Shown here piece by piece: positions 34,466-43,655 of a stretch of DNA of 64,000 nucleotides (positions are counted from its first letter, which is position 1; the number at the start of each line of letters is the position of its first letter). The notes below the pieces were generated by a model, which ran no database searches, was not told where the DNA came from, and worked only from the letters and a program-made list of their open reading frames with translations. The stretch is from assembly GCA_012517875.1 (NCBI GenBank), contig JAAYUB010000021.1:25967-89966 (forward strand), given 5' to 3'. The stretch is from Acidobacteriota bacterium. GTDB lineage: Bacteria; Acidobacteriota; JAAYUB01. Made by a program: the position numbers and the translations under genes.

Positions 34466-36064
34466 TCAGAGGAACGTTTTCCGCTCCCGGGCCATCGCCT
34501 CCAGAGTCTGCTGGACCGCAGTCTGGACCACGGCGATCTTGAAGTCCCCCGCGATGCCCTTCAGACCGTCCTCGGCCTGGCGCGACGGCGTGGTCGACAG
34601 CAGTTCGATAAGACCGGTGACCATCTTCGGATTCAACCCCCCGATGGCGCGGCCCATGACGATGGTCGCCTTGCCCAGTTCCTGGCGGATGGCGTCCAGG
34701 ATCATCTGGACGGCTCGCGTCTGCTTGGAGAAATCGAACTCGCCGGCGCCCTTCAGAACGCTGGCCTTGAACTCGTCCAGCACCTCCGGTTTGTAGAACT
34801 TCTCCAGCCGGATGGCGTCCGAGACGTGGGACGCTGTGGCGATCTGGAGCACGAGCTGCAGCCCGCCCATGGTGTCGTAGTTGAGGTAGCAGCGGACTGC
34901 CTCCTGCGTCAGGGCGGGAAAGACGTCCGGATGGATGTAGGCGAGCATCATGTCGAGGATGTCCCGCACCGGGTAATCCGCCGGCTTCTGCAGCCGGCCC
35001 AGCAGGTAAATCAGGTTGCGTTTGTAGTACCAGCGGGTCAGCTGCTGGCTCTGGAGCTCGGCGATGATCTGATAGAAGATCTCCGGCTCGTAGACCGTCA
35101 GGAACTGCAGCAGGCGCTTGCGCCCCTCGGCGTCCTGCTCCTGCACCAGGCTGCCCAGCAGATTGGTGGGACGGGTCTCGAAAATGTTGGAGAACAGGGG
35201 CTTCAGGATCTTCTTCCGCTCCGGATCGCGGAGGTACTCATCGAGGAACGAGGTGTCGATGGAACTCAGCGTGAGCACGCTGGCAACCTCCCGCTCCAAG
35301 AACTGATCCTTGCGCTGATCCACCGTCTGGGCCACGAACCCGAGAATCTCGTTGGCCGCCTCGATATGCCGCCGGTTGAGCAACAGGCGGGCCTTTTCGA
35401 TCAAGGCGATGAGCCGTTCCTTGAGGGTCTGGTCGTGGATAATGTTGATGAAGGTCTTCTGGATCTCCTCCATCAGCTCGTGCACCCGGGTCCGGCGGAC
35501 GTCCGGGGCCAGCGCGGGGTCGTCGATGACCGGGGTCAGCTTGTCCATGAGGAGGGTGAACCGTTCGCCGGTGATCTGGATCCACTCGCCCTCCGTGACC
35601 TGGGTGGTGTCGTCCACGTGGAACTGGACCTCGTATTCCGGCATGGCCTTCTGAGTTTCCGCCTCGAGCGATTTGAGGAACTGGCGCTTGATGTTGGGTA
35701 GCTCTTCCTTGAAAATGTCCCGCTCCTCCGCCGGGCAGAGGCGGTACAGCTCGTTGATAAACGGCCGGATGAATTTGTCCAGCTGGAACAGGCGCAGGGA
35801 GCAGAATGAATCCGCTTGGTAGATCCGCAGGACGGTGGTGCCGAGGCACTGGTAGATGGGGATGCCCGATTTTTTGTTCTGGCCGACGGCCCAGTGGTTG
35901 CAGAGCTTGGCCACCTGGGCCGGGTCCAGGAGGCCCTTCCCCTCGGTGCGCAGGATGAGCTGCAGGGTGTCCTGGGCGTTGGCCGGGGTGATCTCGTCAC
36001 TCAGGTACTTGAAGAACGAGGTTACCAGCTGGTTCAAATCGGTTTGGAACGCGGAGTCTCCCAT
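34466..36064 (-). CDS. Helical-repeat (HEAT-like) protein, unknown function
   Basis: 532 residues from ATG 36064 (GGGAGA five bases upstream). All-helical character, with HEAT/ARM-like stretches between about 290 and 480 (for example YYKRNLIYLLGRLQKPADY and LTQEAVRCYLNYDTMGGL). No signal peptide, membrane helix or catalytic motif. It converges on the degenerate kinase gene with a 27-base gap and diverges from the membrane sensor gene, sharing a promoter region with it. Function unknown; a protein-interaction scaffold in the same signalling group is an inference from location. Confidence 0.72.
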   Translation of the reverse strand: MGDSAFQTDLNQLVTSFFKYLSDEITPANAQDTLQLILRTEGKGLLDPAQVAKLCNHWAVGQNKKSGIPIYQCLGTTVLRIYQADSFCSLRLFQLDKFIRPFINELYRLCPAEERDIFKEELPNIKRQFLKSLEAETQKAMPEYEVQFHVDDTTQVTEGEWIQITGERFTLLMDKLTPVIDDPALAPDVRRTRVHELMEEIQKTFINIIHDQTLKERLIALIEKARLLLNRRHIEAANEILGFVAQTVDQRKDQFLEREVASVLTLSSIDTSFLDEYLRDPERKKILKPLFSNIFETRPTNLLGSLVQEQDAEGRKRLLQFLTVYEPEIFYQIIAELQSQQLTRWYYKRNLIYLLGRLQKPADYPVRDILDMMLAYIHPDVFPALTQEAVRCYLNYDTMGGLQLVLQIATASHVSDAIRLEKFYKPEVLDEFKASVLKGAGEFDFSKQTRAVQMILDAIRQELGKATIVMGRAIGGLNPKMVTGLIELLSTTPSRQAEDGLKGIAGDFKIAVVQTAVQQTLEAMARERKTFL

Positions 36065-36141
36065 CTCATCTCCCGCTTCGCCCGTTCCGCCGAACCCGGC
36101 ATCCTCGGGCAAAAGTCCGTGGGGGTAGCACTTGTGGTGCG

Positions 36142-36170
36142 ATGGTAGCACAGATGTTTTTTCTTTGCAA
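36142..36170 (-). promoter_or_regulatory. Promoter of the HEAT-like gene
   Basis: TTGCAA (36170-36165) and TACCAT (36147-36142) with a 17-base spacer on the minus strand. TTGCAA is its own reverse complement and also serves the divergent promoter. Confidence 0.55.
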
Positions 36171-36192
36171 CGCGGGGCCGTTTTGGTAATTT
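36165..36192 (+). promoter_or_regulatory. Promoter of the membrane sensor gene
   Basis: The same TTGCAA (36165-36170), a 16-base spacer, and TAATTT (36187-36192) with a TGG extension. Transcript start near 36199 would give a leader of about 34 bases. Confidence 0.5.
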
Positions 36193-36232
36193 GGAAAGGT
36201 ATTTCCATCAACGTCCCGCGGCGGAAGCTCGG

Positions 36233-37759
36233 ATGACTCTGACGTCGGATGAGTTCAGCTGGAAGATTCTGGCCGTGAGCCTGTTCTGGGCCGTGCTCCT
36301 GTTTCCGGGGGTGCTCATCGGCCCGGTCCGGGTGTTCCTCGGCTCATTCCCCGTGCTCATCGACCCGAGCTACGTGCTGGTGATCCTCGGAGGCATCCTG
36401 TTCGGTATCTGGGGCGGCGTCGTCAGCCCGTTCATCGCCGTCACGGCGGCCTACCTCATCCGGCCGGGGGAGCACTCGGCCGCGCTGTACCTGGCCTCGC
36501 TGGCGGTGCACATGATCAACGGCACGGTGGTGCCGATCGTTCGGGACCGCTGCTTCGCCCGGATGCGCCGCCTGGACGTGCGGGCACTGCTGGCGTACGG
36601 CGCCGCCGGCCTGCTGCTGGTGCCCCTGGTGAACGGGCTGTTCTACGCGGTGTTCCGGCGGGTGTACTTCCTGCAGTGGGTGGAGGCGCCAGGGTGGGAA
36701 CTGCTGCTGTCCACCAGTCTCTACTTCGCCATCCTGCTCGTGTTTCCGGGCGAGCTCATCTTCCAGTTCATCCCGCCCGAGGCGCGTCGCATGGGCGTCC
36801 TGATCGAGAACCGTTGGGGCCTCTGGAGCCGCCGGACGCTGGTTTTCCAGAGCAACTGGCTTGTCGTGGGGGCGCTGGTGCTGTGCCTGCTGCCGCTGCC
36901 GGTCCACGCGGTGCTGGCGTACCAGGCGTGGTTCCAGCACCGTGAAGCGGCGCGCACCCAGTGGATCCGCAACCGGACCTACTGGAACAAGGTGCACGGC
37001 ATGAAGATCCAGGCGCAGCTCGACGAGCTGCGCCAGGTTCAGCGGCTCTGCGCCTGGCGGATCCGGATGATCCCGGAGAACCGGGATGCGATCGACGAGC
37101 TGCTGCTCCTGGTCCTTAAGTCCCACGACGGGATCCGGAATCTGGAATTCGTCTCCCGCGACGACGCCGATTTCCGCAGCCGGACCGCCTTCTATGTGGG
37201 TTCGGAGCAGGGGCTGGACGGTTGGGCACGGGATACGTTCGGAGTGACCCGGCTGTTCACGGATTCGGCGGAGCCGTGGTTCACCATGGGGGAGCGGATT
37301 TTCCTGGCCGACGGCCGGGAGGCCGGCTGGCTCATGCTCCGGTGCGGCGCCCGACCCGTCGTCGAGGAGTTCGTCCGGAACCAGGCGCTGCTGCCCGAGC
37401 GGGGGCGGGTGTTGCTGGCGGACCGGAACGGCCGGGTGATCTGGGGGGACACCACCCTGTCACGGCTGCCGCTGGACGCGCCGGACCGCTTCCATCAGAC
37501 GCATCGGGGCCGCGGATTTTTCCTCGACGCGTACCCCGTCCTCGACGGCCACTGGAACGTCATCTACCTCGAGGAGTACGATTTTCTGCCCGGCATGCGC
37601 GAGCATCTGGCGGAACATGCCGGGTGGGCCATCTGCATCCACGTGTCCACGTTCCTGTTCCTGCTGGGCATCACGGTGCTGACCCGGGCGCTGGGAAAGG
37701 GGATCGAAAACCCGGCCGACCTGGAAGACACCGCGTCGGGGGATACAACCGGCGAGTGA
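36233..37759 (+). CDS. Multi-helix membrane sensor without an output domain
   Basis: 508 residues from ATG 36233. Five or six hydrophobic helices in the first ~190 residues, with the layout of a 5TMR-LytS-type or related input domain, then a further helix near 210-230, an extracytoplasmic region of about 240 residues with Cache/PDC-like spacing, and a last helix near 465-485 with a short acidic tail. There is no kinase, cyclase or methyl-accepting part, so it must signal through a partner protein or act as a receptor/transporter. Family not certain. Confidence 0.68.
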   Translation: MTLTSDEFSWKILAVSLFWAVLLFPGVLIGPVRVFLGSFPVLIDPSYVLVILGGILFGIWGGVVSPFIAVTAAYLIRPGEHSAALYLASLAVHMINGTVVPIVRDRCFARMRRLDVRALLAYGAAGLLLVPLVNGLFYAVFRRVYFLQWVEAPGWELLLSTSLYFAILLVFPGELIFQFIPPEARRMGVLIENRWGLWSRRTLVFQSNWLVVGALVLCLLPLPVHAVLAYQAWFQHREAARTQWIRNRTYWNKVHGMKIQAQLDELRQVQRLCAWRIRMIPENRDAIDELLLLVLKSHDGIRNLEFVSRDDADFRSRTAFYVGSEQGLDGWARDTFGVTRLFTDSAEPWFTMGERIFLADGREAGWLMLRCGARPVVEEFVRNQALLPERGRVLLADRNGRVIWGDTTLSRLPLDAPDRFHQTHRGRGFFLDAYPVLDGHWNVIYLEEYDFLPGMREHLAEHAGWAICIHVSTFLFLLGITVLTRALGKGIENPADLEDTASGDTTGE

Positions 37760-37796
37760 CCCGTCCGTCAGCGGACGCGCCCGCGCGGCTGGCCGG

Positions 37797-37825
37797 TTCC
37801 AATCGGCGGGCAACTGTATTACAAT
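37797..37825 (+). promoter_or_regulatory. Weak promoter before ribBA
   Basis: TTCCAA, 17-base spacer, TACAAT (37820-37825). It sits in the 99-base gap, with GGGAGG and the GTG start of ribBA downstream. No FMN riboswitch is seen in this gap. Confidence 0.4.
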
Positions 37826-37858
37826 TGAGCGGATTCGGGTACGGGAGGACGTCAGCCG

Positions 37859-39022
37859 GTGACACTGGACCGCATCGAAGAAGCCATCGAGGACATCCGC
37901 GCCGGGCGGATGGTCATCGTCATCGACGACGAGGACCGGGAGAACGAGGGCGACCTGACCCTGGCCGCGGAACGGGTGACCCCCGAAGCCGTCAATTTCA
38001 TGGCCATGCACGGCCGCGGACTCATCTGCCTGCCGCTCACCGTCGAGCGCCTGGAGGAGTTGCAGATTCCGCTCATGGTCACGGAGAACACGTCGAACTT
38101 CGGGACGGCGTTCACCGTGTCCATCGAGGCCAAACGCCAGGTGACCACCGGCATCTCCGCCGCCGACCGGGCCACCACCATCCGCGCCGCCATCGATCCC
38201 GCCACGCGGCCGTGCGACCTGGCCCGGCCGGGCCACGTGTTCCCCTTGCGGGCCCGCCCGGGCGGAGTGCTGGAGCGCGCCGGCCAGACCGAGGCGGCCG
38301 TGGACCTGGCCCGGATCGCCGGACTCTACCCGGCCGGTGTGATCTGCGAGATCATGAACCCGGACGGGACCATGGCCCGCCTGCCCCAACTGCGCGAGTT
38401 CGCTGCGCGCTTTCAGCTCAGGATCGTCAGCATCGCCGACCTGATCCAGTACCGGCTCCGCACGGAGCAGTTTGTCACCGAGGTCGAAAACGCCGAGCTG
38501 GACACCGAATTCGGCCGCTTCACCGCCCGGGTGTTCCAGAACCGCCTGAACCACCGCCAGCACCTGGCCATGGTCATGGGGGACGTCCGGGGCGGCGAGC
38601 CGGTCCATGTGCGGGTACATGCCGAGTCGGTCCCGGGCGACGTGTTCCTGTCGCGCCACAACCCGTCCGGCGCCTACCTGCGCAAATGCCTGCAGTTCAT
38701 CCAGGCCCGGGGGCGGGGCGTGGTGCTCTACCTGCGGGTGGGGCAGGATGAGCCGCGCCTGCTGCAGGAGATCCGCGCCTGCCGCGTCGGCGCGCACGGC
38801 CCCGGCTACTCCTACGGCGCGGAGCTGTACCAGCAGGACGACCAGAAGAGTTATGGCATCGGGGCCCAGATCCTCAGCTCGCTGGGACTGGATCGCATCA
38901 TCCTCCTCACCAGCCATCCGCGCCGGTTCACGGCGCTGCACGGCTACGGCCTGGAAATCGTGGCGCAGGCGGACGTGGACCAGCTCGACCCGGCGGCGGA
39001 GGACCCCCGCCTGCGATCCTGA
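37859..39022 (+). CDS. ribBA: RibBA-type fusion with eroded GTP cyclohydrolase II half
   Basis: 387 residues from GTG 37859. The N-terminal ~200 residues are 3,4-dihydroxy-2-butanone-4-phosphate synthase, with the acidic loop [21 protein letters not shown] and [10 protein letters not shown]. The metal-binding His of the usual GHTEA motif is Gln143 here ([10 protein letters not shown]). The C-terminal half aligns to GTP cyclohydrolase II only in outline: the CxxxxxxxxxxCxC zinc site is gone (region about 255-275) and the EGRGIG motif is replaced. The second half is therefore very probably inactive, and the intact RibA at 10726 supplies that reaction. Confidence 0.88.
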   Translation: MTLDRIEEAIEDIRAGRMVIVIDDEDRENEGDLTLAAERVTPEAVNFMAMHGRGLICLPLTVERLEELQIPLMVTENTSNFGTAFTVSIEAKRQVTTGISAADRATTIRAAIDPATRPCDLARPGHVFPLRARPGGVLERAGQTEAAVDLARIAGLYPAGVICEIMNPDGTMARLPQLREFAARFQLRIVSIADLIQYRLRTEQFVTEVENAELDTEFGRFTARVFQNRLNHRQHLAMVMGDVRGGEPVHVRVHAESVPGDVFLSRHNPSGAYLRKCLQFIQARGRGVVLYLRVGQDEPRLLQEIRACRVGAHGPGYSYGAELYQQDDQKSYGIGAQILSSLGLDRIILLTSHPRRFTALHGYGLEIVAQADVDQLDPAAEDPRLRS

Positions 39023-39122
39023 CGGCCCGCGCTGCGGTTGCGCCGCTGCCCCGCCCGGCGATCGGTGGGATATCCCCTGAAGAAAACAGCATTTCCCTTG
39101 CGTCGTGACCAGTTTTTCCGCT

Positions 39123-39128
39123 TATAAT
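39123..39128 (+). promoter_or_regulatory. -10 box of glgC
   Basis: Perfect TATAAT; the best -35 candidate is TTGCGT at 39098-39103 with a long 19-base spacer. It lies downstream of an alternative in-frame ATG at 39105 and so supports the glgC start at 39156. Confidence 0.5.
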
Positions 39129-39155
39129 GAGGGCACCGCTACCGAGAGGGCGTGC

Positions 39156-40445
39156 ATGAAGAACCTGAGTGCCATCATCCTGGGCGGCGGCCAAGGCGCC
39201 CGGTTGTACCCGCTGACCAAGGACCGCTCCAAGCCCGCCGTCCCTCTAGCCGGCAAGTACCGCCTCATCGACATCCCCATCAGCAACTGCCTCAACTCGG
39301 ACATCCGGCGGATCTTTGTTCTGACCCAGTTCAACTCCGAGTCGCTCAACCGGCACATCGCCCAGACCTACCATTTCGACATGTTCACCGACGGCTTCGT
39401 GGACATCCTGGCCGCCGAGCAGACCCACGAGTCGCGCGACTGGTTCCAGGGGACGGCCGATGCCGTGCGCAAGTGCTTCCGGCATTTTGACACGGGCCAC
39501 ACCAGCCACCTCCTCATCCTCTCGGGGGACCAGCTCTACCGCATGGACTACCGCGACTTTTTCCGCTTCCACCAGGAGAAGGGCGCCGACGTCACCGTGG
39601 CCATGATCCCCGTGCCCGAGGCGGACGTGCCCGGCTTCGGCATCATGAAGGTGGACCGGAACACCCGCATCGTGGACTTCGTCGAGAAGCCGCCTCTGGA
39701 TCGGGCGGCGCCGCTGCGCCTCACGGCGGAGGAGATCGCGGCGATCCCCGAGAAGTACCACGCGGTGCTCAACGCCAAACCGTACCTGGCTTCCATGGGC
39801 ATCTACCTGTTCAACACCGACGTGCTGGCCGAGCTGCTCCGCATCGAGCGGTTCAACGACTTCGGCAAAGACATCATCCCCCACGCCATCAAGAACCTGA
39901 ACGTCTACGGTTATCCCTTCGACGGCTACTGGTCCGACATCGGGACCATCAAATCGTTCTACCAGGCCAACCTGGAGCTGACGAAGGCCAACCCGGAGTT
40001 CGAGATCTATGACGCCGCCTACCCCGTCTACACACACGCCCGCTTCCTGCCGTCTTCGAAAATCTTCCGCTGCCAGATCCACAGCTCCATCGTCTCGGAA
40101 GGGTGCGTGCTGAGCGGAGCGCTGGTCTGGAATTCCATCCTGGGCATCCGCTCGCGGGTGGGGAGCGGCACCGAGATCCGGGACTCCATGATCATGGGCG
40201 CCGACTATCTCGAAGACACGGCCATGCTCAACGAAAACCGCCGTCTGGGCCGGCCCGACATCGGCATCGGCAATTACTGCACCATCCGCCGGGCCATCCT
40301 GGACAAGAACGTCCGCATCGGCAACAACGTCCAGATCCTCAACAAGGACAACGCGCAGAACTTCGAGACCGACCAGTATGTGGTGTGCGACGGGATCGTG
40401 ATCATCCCGAAGAACACCATGTTGCCGGACAACACCGTGATCTGA
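39156..40445 (+). CDS. glgC: Glucose-1-phosphate adenylyltransferase
   Basis: 429 residues, the family length. It makes ADP-glucose for glycogen synthesis. The nucleotidyl-transferase motif GGGQGARLYPLTKDRSKPAVP is at the N terminus (quoted in part), with KYRLIDIPISNCLNS, SGDQLYRMDY, VEKPP and YWSDIGTI following, and a left-handed beta-helix C-terminal domain (IVSEGCVLSGALVWNSIL). No other glg gene is in the window; it appears monocistronic or leads into the next two genes across a hairpin at 40449-40466. Confidence 0.95.
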   Translation: MKNLSAIILGGGQGARLYPLTKDRSKPAVPLAGKYRLIDIPISNCLNSDIRRIFVLTQFNSESLNRHIAQTYHFDMFTDGFVDILAAEQTHESRDWFQGTADAVRKCFRHFDTGHTSHLLILSGDQLYRMDYRDFFRFHQEKGADVTVAMIPVPEADVPGFGIMKVDRNTRIVDFVEKPPLDRAAPLRLTAEEIAAIPEKYHAVLNAKPYLASMGIYLFNTDVLAELLRIERFNDFGKDIIPHAIKNLNVYGYPFDGYWSDIGTIKSFYQANLELTKANPEFEIYDAAYPVYTHARFLPSSKIFRCQIHSSIVSEGCVLSGALVWNSILGIRSRVGSGTEIRDSMIMGADYLEDTAMLNENRRLGRPDIGIGNYCTIRRAILDKNVRIGNNVQILNKDNAQNFETDQYVVCDGIVIIPKNTMLPDNTVI

Positions 40446-40448
40446 GCC

Positions 40449-40466
40449 GCCGGCGCGGACGCCGGC
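40449..40466 (+). terminator. Hairpin after glgC
   Basis: GCCGGCG / CGCCGGC with the loop CGGA, four bases after the glgC stop. No T-run follows, so termination would be weak or the stem protects the 3' end. Confidence 0.4.
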
Positions 40467-40523
40467 TGCTATCAAAGACCTCCGCGGCAAACAGATGCCG
40501 TGATCTTTAACAAGGAGATGTCC

Positions 40524-41048
40524 ATGGATCCACGAGAGAAGAGCGGCAGCCAGCGCAACTGGCTCGAGAACATCCTGCTGAAAATTCCCGGCTTCAAAGG
40601 TTACCTGGAGAAGGAATACCGCCGGGAAACCGACCACTTGCTGCGGCAGTTTATCAGCCAGCGGCTGATGGAGGGGAAAAAAAGCCTCCGCAAGGCGACC
40701 CGGGCGGTGACCGATGCCGGCAAGGTCAAGCTACTGGGCGGGGTGACGCCGGTGAGCAATCTGCTGGACCAGGTGGAAAGCAAGATCCGCTACGCCAGCC
40801 ACGGTTACAGCGGCTTCTTCGACGCCGTCAAGGTCCGGGAGGCCGAACTGGACCAGCTCTACGCCTTCGACCAGGCGGCCCTCCAGGACGTGGAAGAACT
40901 GGTGGCCGAGCTGGCCACGCTGCGCGGCCTGGCCAAGGACGCCGACGCATTTCAAGCGGTGCTGGACGGCTGCCGAGACCGGCTCGAAGCCTTGGACAGC
41001 CGGTGGAACGACCGCGAGAATTCCATTCGCGGCCTGGCCGGTGAGTGA
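40524..41048 (+). CDS. Small helical protein linked to SPFH gene
   Basis: 174 residues, predominantly charged helix, with coiled-coil potential between about 100 and 170. No signal peptide or enzyme motif. ATG 40524 has AAGGAG six bases upstream; an ATG at 40518 is too close to that site. The gene ends 29 bases before the SPFH/zinc-ribbon gene and is likely co-transcribed. By analogy with the Bacillus ydjFGHI group, it may be part of a membrane-stress unit, but it has no clear PspA similarity. Confidence 0.7.
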   Translation: MDPREKSGSQRNWLENILLKIPGFKGYLEKEYRRETDHLLRQFISQRLMEGKKSLRKATRAVTDAGKVKLLGGVTPVSNLLDQVESKIRYASHGYSGFFDAVKVREAELDQLYAFDQAALQDVEELVAELATLRGLAKDADAFQAVLDGCRDRLEALDSRWNDRENSIRGLAGE

Positions 41049-41077
41049 CCGAATCCGAACCGTAGAGGGATATCCAC

Positions 41078-42205
41078 ATGGCGCTTGAAATCATTCAGTA
41101 TTTCGACAACACCGGCAAGGAGTTCGTCCACCGCTGGCCCGAGAGCGGCGGCTCGGCCGACATCAAGCTGGGCGCCCAGCTCATTGTGCAGGAGAACCAA
41201 GCCGCCGTCTTCTTCCGCGACGGCAAGGCGCTGGACACCTTCCTCACCGGGCGCCACACCCTGACCACCCAGAACATCCCGCTGCTCGGCGGGCTCATCG
41301 GCAAGCCGTTTGGCGGGACCTCGCCGTTCCGAGCCCAGGTCTACTTCGTCAGCCTGCAGACCTTCCTCGATTTCAAGTGGGGGACGAAGGAGCCCATCGT
41401 GTTCCGTGACAAGGAACTGGCCATGGTCCGGCTGCGCGCCTTCGGCAAGTACTCGTGCAAGGTGCGCGACCCGCGGGTGTTCGTGGCCGAGGTGGTGGGG
41501 ACGCGGGGTGTGGTCACCACCGAGGGGATCGAGGATTACTTCCGCGACTTCATCGTCGCCCGCCTCAACGACGTCCTGGGCGAGAACCTCGAAAGCATCT
41601 TCGACTTGCCGAGCATCTATGACGAACTGGGCGTCGCCTGCAAGTCGCGCATCACCGACGATTTCAGCAAGTACGGCATCGAGCTGGTGGACTTTTTCAT
41701 CACCGCCATCACGCCGCCCGAAGAAGTGCAGAAGATGATCGACGAGCGGGCCGGCATGGGCGCGGTGGGCGACATGGGCCGCTTCATGCAGTTCAAGGCC
41801 GCCAAGGCGATGGAAAAGGCCGCCGAGCAGGGCGGCGGTGAAGGTGGCGCCGGCGCCGGCATGGGCCTCGGCATGGGCGCCGGGTTCGGCATGATGATGC
41901 CCGGGATGATCTCTCAGGCGATGGCCGCCGGGCAGGCGGCAGGCGCCGCCCAAGGCGCTGCGGCGGCTGTGTGCCCGCACTGCAAGGCAGCGGCTGTGGC
42001 GCCGGGGGCGAAGTTCTGTTCCGCCTGCGGCCAGTCGGTCAGCCTGAATCCGTGCCCCAAGTGCAAGGCGGACAACCCGCCGGGCGGCAAGTTCTGCTCG
42101 GCATGCGGCGCGCCCCTGGCCGCCGCGCCGGTCAAATGCGCCTGCGGCTTCGAAAACCCGGGCGGGGCGAAGTTCTGCTCCGGCTGCGGCAAGCCGCTGG
42201 CCTGA
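41078..42205 (+). CDS. SPFH-domain protein with zinc ribbons, YdjI type
   Basis: 375 residues. Residues about 20-230 form an SPFH (stomatin/prohibitin-like) domain with the opening [21 protein letters not shown] typical of YdjI proteins. An Ala/Gly/Met-rich linker (about 265-290) follows, and then three zinc-ribbon units: CPHC/CSAC, CPKC/CSAC and CACG/CSGC. Such proteins assemble into large membrane-associated rings or rafts and in Bacillus are linked to PspA. It follows the small helical gene and ends with a strong hairpin. Confidence 0.85.
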   Translation: MALEIIQYFDNTGKEFVHRWPESGGSADIKLGAQLIVQENQAAVFFRDGKALDTFLTGRHTLTTQNIPLLGGLIGKPFGGTSPFRAQVYFVSLQTFLDFKWGTKEPIVFRDKELAMVRLRAFGKYSCKVRDPRVFVAEVVGTRGVVTTEGIEDYFRDFIVARLNDVLGENLESIFDLPSIYDELGVACKSRITDDFSKYGIELVDFFITAITPPEEVQKMIDERAGMGAVGDMGRFMQFKAAKAMEKAAEQGGGEGGAGAGMGLGMGAGFGMMMPGMISQAMAAGQAAGAAQGAAAAVCPHCKAAAVAPGAKFCSACGQSVSLNPCPKCKADNPPGGKFCSACGAPLAAAPVKCACGFENPGGAKFCSGCGKPLA

Positions 42206-42234
42206 TCCGCCCGACGGAACCGGACTGTGAACAT

Positions 42235-42268
42235 CGAGGCCGCCCCCGGAGGCGGCCTCGAATTATTT
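42235..42268 (+). terminator. Stem-loop after the SPFH gene
   Basis: A perfect 10-base stem CGAGGCCGCC / GGCGGCCTCG with loop CCCGGA, followed by AATTATTT. It lies 29 bases past the stop codon and just before the tyrS promoter. Confidence 0.75.
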
Positions 42269-42292
42269 CCGTGCGCGCTTCGGTCCGCCGAT

Positions 42293-42301
42293 TGGTATAA
42301 T
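42293..42301 (+). promoter_or_regulatory. Extended -10 promoter of tyrS
   Basis: TGGTATAAT, a perfect TG-extended -10 box with no good -35. The leader is about 25 bases. There is no T-box leader. Confidence 0.65.
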
Positions 42302-42332
42302 AATCGGCCATTGACGTGCGGAGAGGAACATC

Positions 42333-43619
42333 ATGAGCGCGCAGAACCTGTACGATATCCTGGAAGAGCGGGGCTTCATCTACCAGTGCACCGACGAGCC
42401 GGCCCTGCGGGAGCTGTTCGGACAGGGGCGCTCCGTCACCGGCTACATCGGCTTTGACCCCACCGCGGACAGCCTCCATGTGGGCAGTCTGGTGCCCATC
42501 ATGGCCCTGGTGCACATGCAGCGCGCCGGACACCGCCCCATCGTTCTCATCGGCGCCGGCACGTGCATGGTGGGTGACCCGAGCGGCAAGTGCGAGCTGC
42601 GCCAGATGATGACGCTGGAGCGGATCCGCGCCAACGGCGACGCCATGCAGCGGCAGCTGGCCCATTTCATCTCGTTTGACGCGGGCCGGGCATGTATGCT
42701 GAACAATGCCGACTGGCTGCTTCCGCTCAACTACATCGAATTCCTGCGCGACGTCGGCCGCCACTTCAGCGTGAACCGGATGCTTACCGCCGAGTCGTAC
42801 CGGATCCGGCTCGAAACGGGCCTCACCTTCCTCGAGTTCAACTACCAGCTCCTGCAGGCGTACGACTTCTACGTGCTCATGCGCGACCACGACTGCCTCG
42901 TCCAGATGGGCGGGCAGGACCAGTGGGGGAACATTGTGGCCGGGACCGACCTGTGCCGGCGGATGCTCAACCGGCAGGCGTACGGCCTGACGTTCCCGCT
43001 GCTCATGAACGCCAGCGGCGAGAAGTTCGGCAAGACCGTCGCCGGCGCCGTGTGGCTGGCGGAGGCGCGGACCCCGGTGTTCGATTTCTACCAGTTTTGG
43101 CGCAACACCGAGGACGCCGATGTGACGCGCTTTCTCGGCCTGTTCACCCTGCTGCCCATGGACGAGGTGCGGCGCCTCGGGGCGCTGCAGCCGCCGCTGC
43201 TGAACCGGGCCAAGGAGATTCTCGCCTACGAGGCGACCGCGCTGGCCCACGGGCCGGAGAAGGCCCGTCAGGCCTACCTGTCGGCGGTGGGCCAGTTCGG
43301 CTCGGCCGACCCGGAGGGGTGCGTGGCCACCTCGTCGTCTGTCGCCGGCATTCGGGTCGAGGCCGCCGACATCATCCCGTCAACGACGCTGCCCCGGCAG
43401 CGTTTCATCGACGGTCTGGACATCGTCCAGGCGCTCGTCGAGACCGGGCTCGTGCCGTCCAAGGGCGAGGCCCGCCGCCTCGTCAGCCAAGGGGGGGTGA
43501 CCGTCAACGACCGGAAGGTGGAGAGCGCCGCCCGTCGCCTCGGCGAGGCGGACCTGACGGACGGCGCCGTCGTCATCAAGCTGGGCAAAAAGCGCTTTCA
43601 CCGCCTCGTTGCGGAGTAG
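42333..43619 (+). CDS. tyrS: Tyrosyl-tRNA synthetase
   Basis: 428-residue class I synthetase. The HIGH-type motif reads SLHVGSLVP, the KMSKS-type motif is KFGKT, and the tyrosine pocket includes YDFYVLMRDHDCLVQMGGQDQWGN (quoted for reference in part). The C-terminal S4-like domain (GLVPSKGEARRLVSQGGV) binds tRNA. KFGKT and the length place it in the common bacterial TyrRS group, as in E. coli. ATG follows GGAGAGGAAC. Confidence 0.95.
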   Translation: MSAQNLYDILEERGFIYQCTDEPALRELFGQGRSVTGYIGFDPTADSLHVGSLVPIMALVHMQRAGHRPIVLIGAGTCMVGDPSGKCELRQMMTLERIRANGDAMQRQLAHFISFDAGRACMLNNADWLLPLNYIEFLRDVGRHFSVNRMLTAESYRIRLETGLTFLEFNYQLLQAYDFYVLMRDHDCLVQMGGQDQWGNIVAGTDLCRRMLNRQAYGLTFPLLMNASGEKFGKTVAGAVWLAEARTPVFDFYQFWRNTEDADVTRFLGLFTLLPMDEVRRLGALQPPLLNRAKEILAYEATALAHGPEKARQAYLSAVGQFGSADPEGCVATSSSVAGIRVEAADIIPSTTLPRQRFIDGLDIVQALVETGLVPSKGEARRLVSQGGVTVNDRKVESAARRLGEADLTDGAVVIKLGKKRFHRLVAE

Positions 43620-43655
43620 GCGGCAGCCGGAGCCGGGGCGCGCGACAGCGCCCGA

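Noticed and set aside
37759..37858. FMN riboswitch before ribBA
   Set aside because: The gap is only 99 bases and lacks the conserved RFN stem motifs.
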